Below, in pieces: positions 24,401 to 34,637 of a stretch of DNA of 36,187 nucleotides; the stretch's first letter is position 1; every line of letters begins with the position of its first letter. Source of the stretch: Silene noctiflora (taxonomy: Eukaryota > Streptophyta > Magnoliopsida > Caryophyllales > Caryophyllaceae); the NCBI GenBank assembly GCA_009801015.1, contig VHZZ01000033.1:201600-237786 (forward strand), written 5' to 3'. The translations under genes and the position numbers were made by a program. Under the pieces are notes generated by a model. The model had not been told where the DNA came from and searched no databases. It saw only the letters and a program-made list of their open reading frames with translations.

Positions 24401-26777
24401 TGCAGGTATATGGTGACTATCTTATTCAAGATCGAACTTCCATTTCTAGAGAGTTCACTCCACAATTTTTTACTATGAAATGGATGGTGTCCTTAATGTA
24501 CTTATGACTCTTTGGCAAATTGAAATTGCAAACAGGGAATGACAAGTAGAGAATATCTGGATGATCTTGATGCAGAGGAGCCAGATGATTTTGTTATTTC
24601 TCTTACTGCACAGGTATGTTTTGCCTCTAAAACTGTTGCGAATGGTTAAGTTAATGTATGTTTTGCCTCTAAAACTGTTGCGAATGGTTAAGTTAATGTT
24701 GTATGCTCCCCATTTATATTGGCTGTCTGATTCTGTTTGTCAAGGACGCTGTCTTATTGGTGTAACCAACTTAAGTTTTACCAAGGCAGGCATCTCCCTT
24801 TTCGTCAAAGAATAAAAGGAGTCAGTGAGGGGAGGGCGGGGACGGGAGGGTCAATGGCAGTGATTGCTATAAGGAACCCTTTCCTGAGAGTAATCCAGGG
24901 TTGTCTTATTTGTCCCAAATATTTCCATGTTCAAATCTTCCACGCCAGCTTGCTTTATTTGGTTCTGATTTTGATCTATCATGTTGAAGGAATCTTTGGT
25001 GGCATCTATTCTAAGTGGACCTTCTGTTAACTCGTGCGAATTTTATACATTTGGGATAGATGCCATTTTAGATTCATCTTGCAGTAAGATAGGTACAAGA
25101 TCTAAGTAAATGAATAAAACTTGGACTAATTTTTTATGGACGAGGCAAAGTTCAACATTCTTTTCCTTGCTATAAAAGTTTTGTGATATTTCAGTTATCA
25201 GTGTCAATGGCAGCTTTTTTACTGTGAGAAACTGTTACACTTTGTACTTCGATTGACACGGGTTGATTTGCGCTCATAGTTATGTTAACTTCTAGAAAGA
25301 GGTCAAGATGTGTTGGTCCAAATGAGTAGATTAGAGGATGATTGGACTGGTTTTGTGTGAAAAATGACTTTTTGGCAATTTGTTGATGTTCACTGTAGCT
25401 GGTAGTTAAGAATATTGGCCCATTGGCTCCATATGCGTGGAGTTTTTTGGATGTTCGACTACTATTAATTTATGCGTGGAGTTTTTTTTTTCCAAGAAAA
25501 AGGAGACTCCCCAAAAACACTCCGTGCCTAGGCATGAGTTGCAAGAGTCGTAACGAATCTAATGTACATTGTCTTTGGATGCAAAACAGGTAACTCGACG
25601 GGATGAAGCAATTGCTCCTTTTGTCTCAAGGATAAAGCAAAATTACATTTTTGGTGGAATATGTGGAGTAGCTGCTCATGCTTCTATCAAGGTCTAAATG
25701 CTACTACTGGTTTTTTATATGTACTCCTGGCATTAAATCGCTTGCTATATAATTTTTAATTTGTAATGTCGTTTCTTGCAGGCTTTGGCTGATATGAAAT
25801 CAATTAACCTTTTTGGGGTCCAACAGATTTGTCGCAACTCCATTGCTTTAGAACAGGTATGTATCATCTATCCATCCATCCTGAGTGGATCATGTGACCT
25901 CAATGCGCTTGATGGCTTTCATCTTGACACAAATGGTGACTATTGGCAGAGTTACTCTTTGAGAACATTATTAATTCCAGGACACAGTTGCATGGTTCAG
26001 GTTTGGTTGGCCGGTCAAATTCCGGAACTAGGTCATCTAGTGCTTTATATTTGAACCCAGTAGAACATGTTCCAAGAACAGAATCGAACACCAAACCGTG
26101 CAATATTTTCTTAGAAACATAAAATCATGGCAATTCATGATCGGTTGACCTTGGTTGGTGCTCTCAAGTGATTGCAGCCTTGCTTTTGGCTAAGCCTAGC
26201 CGTAACATTCAATGTCTTTACTTTTGCTACCATATGTAATTAAATACTTGTCTGCATAAATCATATGATTGATGAACACGTGACAGGCACTAGCAGCTAT
26301 ACCATCAATTGACAGCGAAGCTGTGCAACTGAGATTAGATCGTGTGAGGACTTACTTTGAGCTTCTAAACATGCCGTTTGAGGTAATTTTCTGAGCACAT
26401 AAACTTATAAAAGACAATGTTGCATGTGTGAGTGTGACCAACCTATATCCCCAAAATCTAAATGATGGTTTCATTTATGCATAAACGTTTGGGTTGGTGT
26501 CTTGGGTTTTCTACACTTTAGTAATTTCATCACCTGTGAATAACATATCGCATTTCCTTTCAGGCTTTACTTGCTTTCATCACGGAGCACGAGGATCTAT
26601 TTACTCCTGAGGAGTGAGTCATGAAAACTAACGTACTATTTCTGCAGCCTGGATGATATTGATTGGTGTCTGACATGAAAATTGATTTACAGGTACGCTA
26701 ATCTCCTGAAGGTCCAGGTACCAGGAAGGGATATTCCGGCCGATGCACTTGATAGAATATCCGAAATCTTGCAGTAG
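9414..26777 (+). CDS. SEC8: Exocyst complex component SEC8
   Basis: Subunit of the octameric exocyst, which tethers secretory vesicles to the plasma membrane; in plants it serves polarised growth, cell-plate formation and pollen tube growth. Exons: 9414-9455, 10159-10371, 11294-11467, 12148-12252, 13463-13572, 13865-13999, 14821-14947, 15031-15137, 16287-16588, 16771-16922, 17097-17212, 18627-18697, 19554-19672, 19762-19811, 20787-20887, 21964-22076, 22641-22748, 23326-23508, 23929-24014, 24207-24405, 24536-24613, 25590-25691, 25782-25856, 26287-26382, 26564-26613, 26693-26777. They sum to 3099 nt, 1032 aa plus stop, close to the Arabidopsis protein as I recall it. The start MGLFDGLPVPSDKA and the N-terminal helical Sec8 domain (RNKQLHQLWYRSVTLRHIIS, about residues 125-144) are diagnostic. 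Landmarks further on are SQLPPWLSSASPDEF, VEKGRPVLQGLLAIDLLAKE and the C-terminal LNMPFEALLAF. No enzyme motif or membrane segment is present, as expected for a tether. Exon 4's donor (gttctc) is weak and exon 19's donor is GC. Confidence 0.95.
9675..9935 (-). repeat. SINE-like copy in SEC8 intron 1
   Basis: Antisense copy. It starts with 'ttatctcaatgcctcaaggg', continues 'ggcggtcagatgtagac' and 'cttacccacgtgctaac', and has 'agtttagtgagtcatt' at 9845-9860. Reverse-complemented, these line up with the sense copies in introns 3 and 4. Its ends are approximate. Confidence 0.55.
11535..11710 (+). repeat. SINE-like copy in SEC8 intron 3
   Basis: Sense-orientation copy. Landmarks in order are 'atgacccactaaact' near 11540, 'attcggaagcaacctctat' near 11624, and 'agagtaaggttgcctacat' near 11658. 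The pair 'ttcgga..caacctct' and 'gtaaggttgc.tacat' is characteristic of Au-like plant SINEs. It appears truncated at the 3' end. Confidence 0.55.
12495..12796 (+). repeat. SINE-like copy with TTG tail in SEC8 intron 4
   Basis: The most complete sense copy. It begins near 'aaatgacttattaaa', then has 'ggttattcgaaaacaaccg' near 12660, 'ataagggttcgcatatct' near 12701, and ends 'tgggtaatattgttgttgtt' near 12771. The terminal (TTG)n run after 'gggtaat' is the tail type described for Au-like plant SINEs. Internal Pol III boxes are not recognisable, so this is an old copy or a derivative. Confidence 0.6.
15390..15724. mobile_element. Foldback MITE-like element in SEC8 intron 8
   Basis: The left arm begins 'gggtcggttggattggggtt' and the right arm ends 'cctaatccaagaaagccc', which is its approximate reverse complement ('gggctttcttggattagg'). 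The arms extend inwards for about 100 bp with mismatches: purine-rich 'ggaggaaaaat..ggtgatgg' on the left, pyrimidine-rich 'caccatt..tcctctttttctcc' on the right. A flanking 'aaa' is present on both sides but is too short to prove a target duplication. Ends beginning GGG..TTGGATT suggest the Tourist/Harbinger group. Confidence 0.5.
17213..18626. other. SEC8 intron 11 with possible decayed LRR-gene fragment
   Basis: This 1.4-kb intron contains coding-like islands that no longer form a gene. Around 17780 the plus strand reads SLKELHLVKLKF. Around 17955 it reads TKALDLSCNQIIL, followed by a stop. Around 18080 it reads FRSLETLHPSDDDC. Short leucine-rich phrases like these recall NB-LRR proteins, but stops and frame changes separate them and the matches are short. 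Confidence 0.2.
18836..19050 (-). repeat. SINE-like copy in SEC8 intron 12
   Basis: Antisense copy with 'ctcaaggacttacc' at the left, 'gatctgtgcaacaacctact' near 18879, 'cacaaagaggttactttccg' near 18914, 'gcattggcggaatgctac' near 18953 and 'agtttagtgagtcatt' at 18993-19008. The last string is identical to 9845-9860. This is the clearest link between the copies. Confidence 0.6.
22801..22833 (+). repeat. Copy of exon 17 sequence inside intron 17, segments in swapped order
   Basis: The intron reads 'aaactttccttgagcgagca' then 't', then 'gtgaagtacgtg'. In exon 17, 'tgtgaagtacgtg' (22685-22697) comes first and 'caaactttccttgagcgagc' plus 'at' (22698-22719) follows. Both parts are identical to the exon over 21 and 13 bases. 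Such an order arises at the junction of a tandem repeat, or from templated repair of a break. Confidence 0.85.
24614..24697 (+). repeat. Perfect 42-bp tandem duplication at the exon 21 donor
   Basis: Units are 24614-24655 and 24656-24697, identical, each beginning 'gtatgttttgcctct'. The first unit starts exactly at the 5' splice site of SEC8 intron 21 ('cag' then 'gtatgt'). The second 'gtatgt' is preceded by 'taat' and should be a poorer donor. Confidence 0.95.
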
Positions 26778-27303
26778 ATCCTGTGCAGGCTTTAATGGTA
26801 TGGTTTGCTAGCGAAACAGTAAAGTCAACATGGAGCCTTAAACTCATACCCATATAGAGCGTTGATTTTGGAAGAATACACTTTGGGAGACGTTCTCTGT
26901 GAAAGCGAGCTACAAGAATATATCGTTATGCTGTAAATCTTTTGGAGGAAGCCATTTTCCATCTGTTGATAGAAATATATTCCTGCTGTAGGGCAGTTGC
27001 GGTTTTGTCCTTGTTTTCTTCTTTACCCTTTTGAGAAAACAAACACAGCGAGCTTTTGTGCAGCCTTGGCGTTTGTCACCTGTCGAGTTTTTGTAGTAGT
27101 TAGTATATGATGATGTAGATCCTCTTCTCATTACCAGTGTTAGGCAGAGTGGCATATTGCCAGACATATCGCGAGCTTTGTAAGTAGTACGAGCACTATG
27201 TTCAATTTATTCGTAACTATATCTGATCCCTCTTAACATGTTTGGTATAACTGTGTGGAACCTCTTTGAAAGTGTTTCGGAAACAATTAGCCATATTATC
27301 GTC
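26778..27303 (+). other. SEC8 3' untranslated region and flank
   Basis: No coding region. The first few hundred bases should be the SEC8 3' UTR. I cannot fix a polyadenylation site: there is no canonical AATAAA at a convincing position. The final 8 bases, 'ttatcgtc', are the left target duplication of the element that follows. Confidence 0.4.
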
Positions 27304-28017
27304 TATAGCTGTTCACGGGTCGTCCCGCCCATTAGGCCCGTCCCGCCCAGCCCGCTTATTTTGTGGGCTTGGACAAGTATTTTTTACCCGAAAAATTAAG
27401 AGGGTGGGCCAAGCCCAGCCCGCCAAGTTAAATGGGCGGGTATGGACAACAAGAAAAGCCCATGGGCCGGCCCATTAGGCCTGTTTACTATTTAAATCCG
27501 TTACTTTTATTCTTAAAAAAAGACATTTTTTAAAGAAAATTGTATCAATTTTATAAGGATATGGAACACTAAAATAATAATATGTAAAATATAATACGTA
27601 AACAAAAAAGATTAAAATATAACGAAAATATTTATATGTTTTAATTAATAAAACGTCTAAATTAAATAAATGTTCAAACAATAATGTTTACGTTCAATCT
27701 TGGCCTCCAACCTTACATGTATTCCTTCATTATACATAAATTTATATACCTCACTTCAAATTTCAGATCAAGGTATGCGATATAAAAAAGTAGCTTGAAT
27801 ATAAGTCATTCTATACCGAATACGTAATTAACAGTTGAAGTATCGTGTTATGGCCCATTAGCCCATGGGCCGCCCGACTTTTCACTAAAGGGCGGGCAAG
27901 GGCAAGGATAATTGGCCCATAATTATGGCCCGACCCACCCACTAAGGTCTTAAAGGGCAGGTTTTTCCTTCACGGCCCGGCCCATGTCCGGCCCAAACCC
28001 GCATTTGAACAGCTCTA
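27304..28017. mobile_element. Non-autonomous hAT-type MITE (714 bp)
   Basis: The left end is 'tatagctgttcacggg'. The right end, reverse-complemented, is 'tagagctgttcaaatgcggg'; they agree over the outer 12 bases but one. Flanks are 'ttatcgtc' (27296-27303) and 'atatcgtc' (28018-28025), an 8-bp duplication with one difference. Subterminal zones are packed with 'gcccgcc', 'gggcggg' and 'ggcccatta' words in both orientations, while the core (27490-27840) is very AT-rich. No transposase frame is present. Confidence 0.8.
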
Positions 28018-29298
28018 ATATCGTCCTTTGTTTGCATCGACTTCTTCATTCTCCAAATCTCAACAGACACCCATTCGAATTAAAAGAGGGGAAGCAATCG
28101 GTCCCATACTCCCAAATCCCGGGTTCAAATTACACTCTTTATTGAAAATATCTTAACCCCGCGTTAGGCTTTTAACTTAGAACTTTAACCACGTAAAATG
28201 GGACATAAAAACGGGATAGAGGAAGTTGTAAAAAGCAAACCTGTAAGACCATAGTGGCATAGTCCCATTAACTCAAATTATTGAAAGCTCGAGAGTAATT
28301 ATTTGTTTATTTTTAACTAAAACTAAAATATTTTTACAAAGAAAATTGATTAAGTTTTCTCTACTTCATATTTTATACTGATGACAAACTTGTAAATGTC
28401 ACGATACGCTGGTAAATAGCTCCCTTAAGTTTACTTCAACGTGAAATTAACCCCCTTAAGTTTGCTGGTATAAAGTGAAATCAAGCTCCTTTTATTTTTC
28501 CGGTCAAAATCTCACCGGATTTTTCAATTTCTTACCAATTTCTCATATCGGTGTACATATTAGGTATTGAGAAAAATGAACATACATCGGACGTATTACC
28601 TCAAATTTTACTTGTTTTTGAGCACACGTGTATTTTTTCTGAGCTTATTACCTCTAACTTTATTTGTTTTTGAGCATATGTGTATTTTTTCTGAGCTTAT
28701 TAAAGTTTATAAGTTACATTTCAATTTTTTTTCCCATCAAAAATCAAATTTAACTAAGTTTTATGTAATGTTTCTGAGTTTTATTATAATTTTTTGAGCT
28801 TAATGTTTTATGAACTCAGAAACTTTATAGTAAAACTCATAATTTTTAAAATAAAACTCAAAAACTTTATTATAATGCTAAAAAATTATAAAACTGGTGA
28901 TAGTAAATCAGATGTATAATCCTCATACTGGTAGGTATAAATTTCTCTCGGATACTTTTATTTTTCATTTGTTGCAGGACATCTAAACTAGTAAACTAGT
29001 TTGTAATTATATCAATTATTATCGCCATAAAATATCAATTTATTAAAAATTCAAATTTTTGTCCAAGGTCGCATCCATGTCAAATATGATAGATGCGACC
29101 AACAGAGGATGTCAAGATTAACAAGATTTGTCCAATACACGAGTGAAAGTATATTTGACTCGTTTTCATTTTAAGAAGTATATTGTCGTTCTAAGGGAGA
29201 CGTAAATATCAATTATATCACTATAAAAAATTCTTGTTTAAGACGGTTTTTGAACTCGGCCGCTTTGTTATTTGGTTAGTTATCCAATACGCTTGGGC
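28018..29298. other. AT-rich spacer between SEC8 and TAD3
   Basis: No gene is visible. It contains two imperfect copies of a 'cccttaagttt' unit (28420-28490), the tandem repeat described at 28594-28700, an AT-rich stretch with inverted 'ctgagttttattataat' words (28770-28890), and 'ttcttgtttaagacgg' at 29231-29246, an isolated end of a common hairpin element. Confidence 0.45.
28594..28700 (+). repeat. Imperfect tandem repeat, unit about 52 bp
   Basis: Copy 1 starts 'tattacctcaaattttactt' at 28594; copy 2 starts 'tattacctctaactttattt' at 28646. Both continue 'gtttttgagca', then 'tgtattttttctgagctta'. A handful of substitutions separate them. Confidence 0.8.
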
Positions 29299-29677
29299 TA
29301 GGTAGCACGGACACTCCTCCAAATCAGCCGTCTCGTATCCGACACCGTGTCGGACACGACACTTACCGGACACACGCCGGACACGCCTAAATGTGTCGGA
29401 TACCAATAAATGAGGAATGAGATGTCGAATGACTGAAAAAGGTTGATTAGAAGACGGGTTTGAGTGGGAAGTGACAATAAGTTATAGTCAAAGTTAAATT
29501 TTAGCTTTAATTATTTAAATTTAATATCAAATACATTTACAAAAATAAAATGATACGTTAATTTTCACTATAAATATATATTTTATTAAATTTAAATAAC
29601 GTGTCTCGTGTCCTAAATTTTATGGGATGCCGTGTCACGTGTCCGTATCGTGTCCGTGTCCGTTTTGGTGCTACCTA
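29299..29677. mobile_element. MITE-like element with GTGTCCG-rich ends (379 bp)
   Basis: The left end 'taggtagcac' is the exact reverse complement of the right end 'gtgctaccta'. Subterminal zones repeat 'ggacac' and 'cgtgtcc' in both orientations around an AT-rich core. The flanks 'gcttgggc' and 'gaggttgg' do not form a clean 8-bp duplication, so the superfamily (hAT-like) is a guess. It ends within 30-100 bp of the likely TAD3 leader. Confidence 0.65.
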
Positions 29678-30046
29678 GAGGTTGGGTCGGATCTCCTAAG
29701 AGTAAAATCCCCCGCCTTCTCTCTTTCTCAAACACAGGAACAAATTACTACCCAGAAATCCCAACATCGTAAGTTCTACTGTTTGTTTGATTCTAATGTA
29801 ATTATTTTAGTACATAATTTCATATTTTACTGTTAAAATACCTTAATTGTATAACCTAATTTGTAGTTTTGTACCAAATTCTTCCAAGAATCAACCTTTT
29901 TTATGCATAATTTTTCTGGGTTTCTAATTTACTGCAGTATAGTAATATACTAATGTGTTTATGCAATCCAATTTATGACTAGGGTTTTATTTGATTGAAG
30001 TTTTTAGTGATAAAGTTGCTGATTTTGATTGTTGCAAACTGTGAAG
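29678..30046 (+). promoter_or_regulatory. TAD3 leader region with probable 5' UTR intron
   Basis: A leader-like tract 'ccttctctctttctc' lies near 29715. 'aacatc' followed by 'gtaagt' at 29769 is a strong donor and suggests an intron in the 5' UTR. The matching acceptor is uncertain: 'actgcag' near 29937 or 'gtgaag' directly before the ATG at 30047. Confidence 0.4.
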
Positions 30047-33000
30047 ATGAACAATTGTAAGTGGGAAATTATATATGTGCCTCCTAAGCCACCATTTTCA
30101 CCTACCCAACAACCTACAGGTTACTATTACTCCCTCTATCTCCTTGATTACCAGATGATATATTGTTTGTCGATAGCGCGATTTTTTTAGTGTTTTGTTT
30201 AGCTGTTGCTGCTTCAGTTTCTTTGAGTTCTTGGGAATACTCTAGGATTTGTACAAATTCTCGTGTAAGGCGGCCTTACCCAAGAAATTTGTAAAACGGT
30301 TACTTTGGTAACTAACTTTTTGCTTCTATGGGTCATTATGTTTTGTAAATGGATCCGTGTTTGTGTAAAACCGCCTTATATGAGAGTAACTGTAGGATTT
30401 ATTGTTATATCTCCATTGCTTAAAAGAGAAAAAAAGATTGTATCTTTGTGGTCGTACAAATTCTTATTTAAGACGCTTGTAACTTGTAAGTGTGAGACGG
30501 ATAAAAAACAGCTCATATGCCCGGTTAGCAATGATCGTTACCTAGTGTTGTATTTAATTATTTATGGAATGATCTATTTCAGCAGACAATGGTCTTATGA
30601 GATTACTAATGCTGTTGATGTTTTATGTTTAATTTTGTGGTTTTGTATTGCAGTTGATGTATTTGCGTCAGACATTGATCCGAAAATAGCTAATAGTTTA
30701 GTAAGGTTAGTGAAACAGATCTTTTGGTGTTATATAGTTGTGTATGCTTGTGTTCAACTTTTATGGTGTTTCATTCTCCCGAGATTGATGAGATTTTTTG
30801 CAACATTGCTTGGGAAAATTGTTCCTTGTGGGATTTTTGAAATTTCGCCCTTGTTGCTGATTTTGAAATTTCTTTAGGAAGTTAAATCAGATAGCCCCCA
30901 TGGAAAATTTCCGGCATGTGAAGCGTGTGCGTAGGAGTTGTTCAGACGGTAGGTCTCCTTGCCACTTCCACATCTTGTTTGCCTGCCATTTTTACTCTGT
31001 AATTCTTTTGGAAACATAAGGTTTAAGAGATTATTTCTGCTAGTAAAGTCTTACAAATTATGGTAGAAAGATAAGATGAGGATGGGAGGCATTAGAAATT
31101 TAGAACTATAGGTCATCAGCCATCTTATGGTATAGAGGTCAATTAATTTCCTCACTGTAAGCATATGTTTACCTATACAATCAGATTTTCTTCTAATAGA
31201 ACTTGTGATGTTCTTAAAGGGACTGGTAGGTGCATCGGTGCGGGTGAGCTGATGTAGCCTTTAGGGGTGGGTAGTATAGTGTTTCCGTAAGTGTTTTAAG
31301 TGATCTTATACAATCAGATCGTCTTCTAATAGAACTTGTGGTTGTGATGTTTCTTATGTACTGACATATAGTGTACTTTGACAGGAAAAACCCAATTGTC
31401 CGTAATTTTATGTGTAGTTGGTGAGAATGAAACTGAAATGGGGAGCATGCCTAAGGATGTGCTTGAACTGACCAATTCTAATCAGTTGAGTCCCTTTGTT
31501 ACACAAGTGGGTAACCGTTTTTCAAAAAGCTTCTCTATGTTACAAATTACAATGCACCAAACCTATCTTTTTTAATGTTAATGTTAATGTTATTGTCGTG
31601 TTATTTGTGGCAAAATTCTAGACTTAGTTTAAAAAAGCGCGCCTTGAGTGCGCCTAAGGCGCGCCTTGCATGAGGCACTAGCCAAAACGCCTCGGTGCAT
31701 TTTAGGTGCGCCTTTTAGACAAGGCTCACCTAACAAGGCTAACTAGTACGCACTTTCCATATCTTTTAGACACGGCTCACCATTTCTTTTCCCTATTATT
31801 CATTACTTTACTCCATGACATGTTAGCAAACTTGAAAACTCCTAAAAAGGTTATTGTTGCCCAAAATTTCATTTGGAAATTACAAATTTGTTATTAAAAA
31901 TAAGGCGCCTCGCGTCCAAAAGGCGATCGCCTTCGCCTTGCGCTTTGCGCCTCATCGCCTCGGCCCCTTAGTGCCTCGGTGCGCCTTGCGCATTTTCAAA
32001 CTAAGATTCTAGAGCACCAATAAGTCTTCTGGAACCTTTCATTTCTGTACGGGAAGTGGAGATCAAGAAATTACGAGTGATTAGTTAGCAAGCCCAAGTC
32101 TTTTTACCGCATAGCTGTGCTGCTATTAGTTATAACTGCAAGCTAAATGTTCTTAGATGAGATCAGTCATTAGAGTTACCCATTTGTTGGATAAATTTCC
32201 TACTTGCTCCACTGCTATAATCTGGATGTAACGTGTTTGATTTGGTTGGGTTTTATCAAATTAATACTTCCTCCATTCCACCACCTTCCTCCCAAATTTC
32301 CAAAATTTTACCTCGCATATTTTGAAAAAAAAAAAGGAAAAACAGAATGAAATGGAAGATAATAACTTCTGTCTTTACTTAGAACATTATGAAAGGAAGG
32401 ATAGTAACTTCTGTCGAATTAAGATAATATCTATGTTTTTGGTGTATCTTCCTTTTGCTAAATGTGAATTCCTTTCAAGTAGTTTGCCCCATGACCACCT
32501 GATTTAGATTTTGTTTGGGATATCCATGCAATTTATAAGAAGCTGCTAAACCTTGTACAATAATTATCGGTCATTTATGTATCTTTGACTTATAGGTCTG
32601 CAAATATGCTGCTACTACCAAAGAAGAATGGGAAGAACAGTGCAAGTTATGGCCTACATCTTTTCATCCACCCACCTAGTAAGATGGAGATTGCTTTATA
32701 CTCCTATGTTCGATGTTCATGTGATTTATATCTGCCTCGGTTATTTTAAAATTGACAAATATGCTTTTGTCCATCTTCCAGCAACATTGAAGGCATCACT
32801 GGTTTTAGTGAAGAAGACTCAAAATCGGTTTTCAACTATATGAGTTTTGCCCTTAAGTTGGCAAGATCTGGTAGCAGTCAGGTATGACTTTTGTTTCATC
32901 CAGCTTCTTCTTATTAATAAACTTTGCAATTTCTACGTGTCTTGATATGCTACTATTTTGCGGGGCATCAATCTCTACTGAGTTTATCTGCTATGGATGG

Positions 33001-34637
33001 CTTATAACTTGTGGCTCTTCTTGTACTAGGCAGTTGGCTAACAGTGCAGTCATTGTGGATCCATCAGCTAACCAAATAATTGCTAGTGCACGTGATGAAC
33101 TCTCTTCGTGGCTCACATGTCCAGACGATAACATTGTACAGTCGATAGATGTGGAAAAACCCTCATCTCATCATGGTGTTACAAATGGATCTTTGTCATT
33201 GGAATTAAATGCGAACGGTTTGCCTACAGATTCCACATCATGCAGTGGGGTTTCTTGCTTGAACCCTTGGCAGTGGCCACAGCAACATCCACAATCATCA
33301 TCGTCTTGCTTTTGGCACCCTCTGAGACATGCTGCTATGGTTGCTATTGAACATTCTGCATCTAGAGATAGGCTTCTGTTCCCTAGCACAGAAAATATTG
33401 ACGAGACATTTGTTCGAGACCAATCAGTGGAGAATTCTGTTGCAGGATCACCAGCCAAAAAACAGAGGAGAAGTCCGAGTAATGTGAGTTTTTTCCTGAT
33501 TATCAGTATTAGAAGTAGCATATTCCTTTTTTCATTTAGACTCCTGACATTTTTCTTTTTGAATCACTGAAATAAATTCACTATATTTCCAATTTTGGCT
33601 TAACTTTTGACTTCTAAAAGACAAAAATACCCTCTCAAAAGTCTGTAGTTTCATTATTCATACACTTGTTCACAGTTTCCATCCACTGGATGACTGGATT
33701 AATATAACCTCCCACTTGTTCTTTTCTTATAACTCGTGTCACTCGTGTCCTGGCAATAACTTTTGACGTCATGTGTAACCAGCTTAGTTTCAAATTGATT
33801 TTAGGGTAAGTGTCCTGAGGCGGATCCAGCCGATGGTTTCAAATCAGAACGGCCATACTTGTGCACTGGTTATGATGTGTATCTTGCTTGGGAGCCATGC
33901 GCAATGTGAGTTTCTCTTACACACACTTGAAGCTCTTTTCTCTACTTGCATGTGTAACTTCTCATTTGTGAATTAAACTGAGGATCATTGTTCTGTCAAT
34001 ATTTGTTAGGGCAATCCGAGTAATCGCTTTCTGATGAACAAAATCTATTTTGTATCTCCTCACTTGCACTTGAATCTAAAATAATCAAAAAGGAACTTAA
34101 AGAATGAATCTTGGCATTCAGGCATAATCTAGTCTGCCCTCTATACAACCCCACATAAAACACGAATTCTCATATGAGATGGTCTCATGATAAATCGGTG
34201 ACACTTTCATATTACCTTTGAAACATTTTACCATGAAAATGATCCTTTACGTCATTAAAGGTCATGTGACAACTTTGGATGACCATTTAATTTTATTTGT
34301 GACTTCGTCTCACGAAAAAAAGTAATTATAGGACTGTTTCGCTGCAGACTTTAATATTCGAGGCTGGGTTCAACAAAATATGAGGTGGATTTGGTTATAA
34401 CATTTGAAATGCCAATATTGTTACAGGTGTGCCATGGCGCTCCTCCATCAAAGAGTAAAACGAATTTTCTATGCATTCCCGAATCCAAACACGGGTGCTT
34501 TGGGCAGCGTCTACAGACTACAGGGTGAGAAAAGCTTGAATCATCACTATGCTGTATTCAGGGTTGTCTTGCATGATGAGCCACCATTAGGAATGTTCCA
34601 AGATTCAGCAACAATTTCTGGGAATAACGGCCTATGA
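30047..34637 (+). CDS. TAD3: tRNA-specific adenosine deaminase subunit TAD3
   Basis: Structural partner of TAD2 in the nuclear/cytosolic enzyme that converts A34 to inosine in tRNA anticodons. Exons: 30047-30119, 30654-30705, 30878-30948, 31385-31506, 32596-32678, 32782-32881, 33034-33483, 33805-33905, 34427-34637; 1263 nt, 420 aa plus stop. The C-terminal half is a cytidine/deoxycytidylate deaminase fold. Zinc ligands are His266 in HPLRHAAMVAIE and the two Cys of PCAMC (348-352). The catalytic HAE motif reads HAA (266-268), so the proton-shuttling Glu is missing, as is characteristic of ADAT3/TAD3. Other family matches are VCKYAATTKEEWEEQCKLWP and NIEGITGFSEEDS. The exon 7 acceptor must be 'ggcag' at 33033, because the nearby 'actag' would give a stop after three codons. 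The N-terminal 24-residue exon is the least certain part. Confidence 0.92.
30253..30292. repeat. Imperfect palindrome in TAD3 intron 1
   Basis: 'acaaattctcgtgtaaggc' pairs with 'ggccttacccaagaaatttgt', with a few mismatches. Related words follow in the same intron ('aaaccgccttatatgag' near 30368, 'attcttatttaagacgc' near 30461). The intron probably holds remnants of the same hairpin element family found at 29231 and in ABCC9 intron 9. Confidence 0.6.
31623..32005. mobile_element. GCGCCT-rich MITE in TAD3 intron 4 (383 bp)
   Basis: The left end 'cttagtttaaaaaagcgc' pairs with the right end 'gcgcattttcaaactaag', with few mismatches. Perfect 8-bp flanks 'attctaga' occur at 31615-31622 and 32006-32013, pointing to hAT-type insertion. 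Subterminal zones consist of 'gcgcctt', 'aaggcgc' and 'gcctcg' words. No coding capacity. The intron around it (31507-32595) otherwise holds only a poly-A tract and a Stowaway-like end 'tacttcctccattcc' near 32266. Confidence 0.85.

Noticed and set aside
30305..30877. A 190-codon open frame in TAD3 intron 1 to intron 2, as a separate membrane-protein gene
   Set aside because: It lacks an ATG start, contains TAD3 exon 2 in the same frame, and its remaining sequence is AT-driven hydrophobic residues without family features.
33171..33521. Minus-strand open frame of 116 codons
   Set aside because: It is the shadow of TAD3 exon 7, whose plus-strand reading is confirmed by family motifs.
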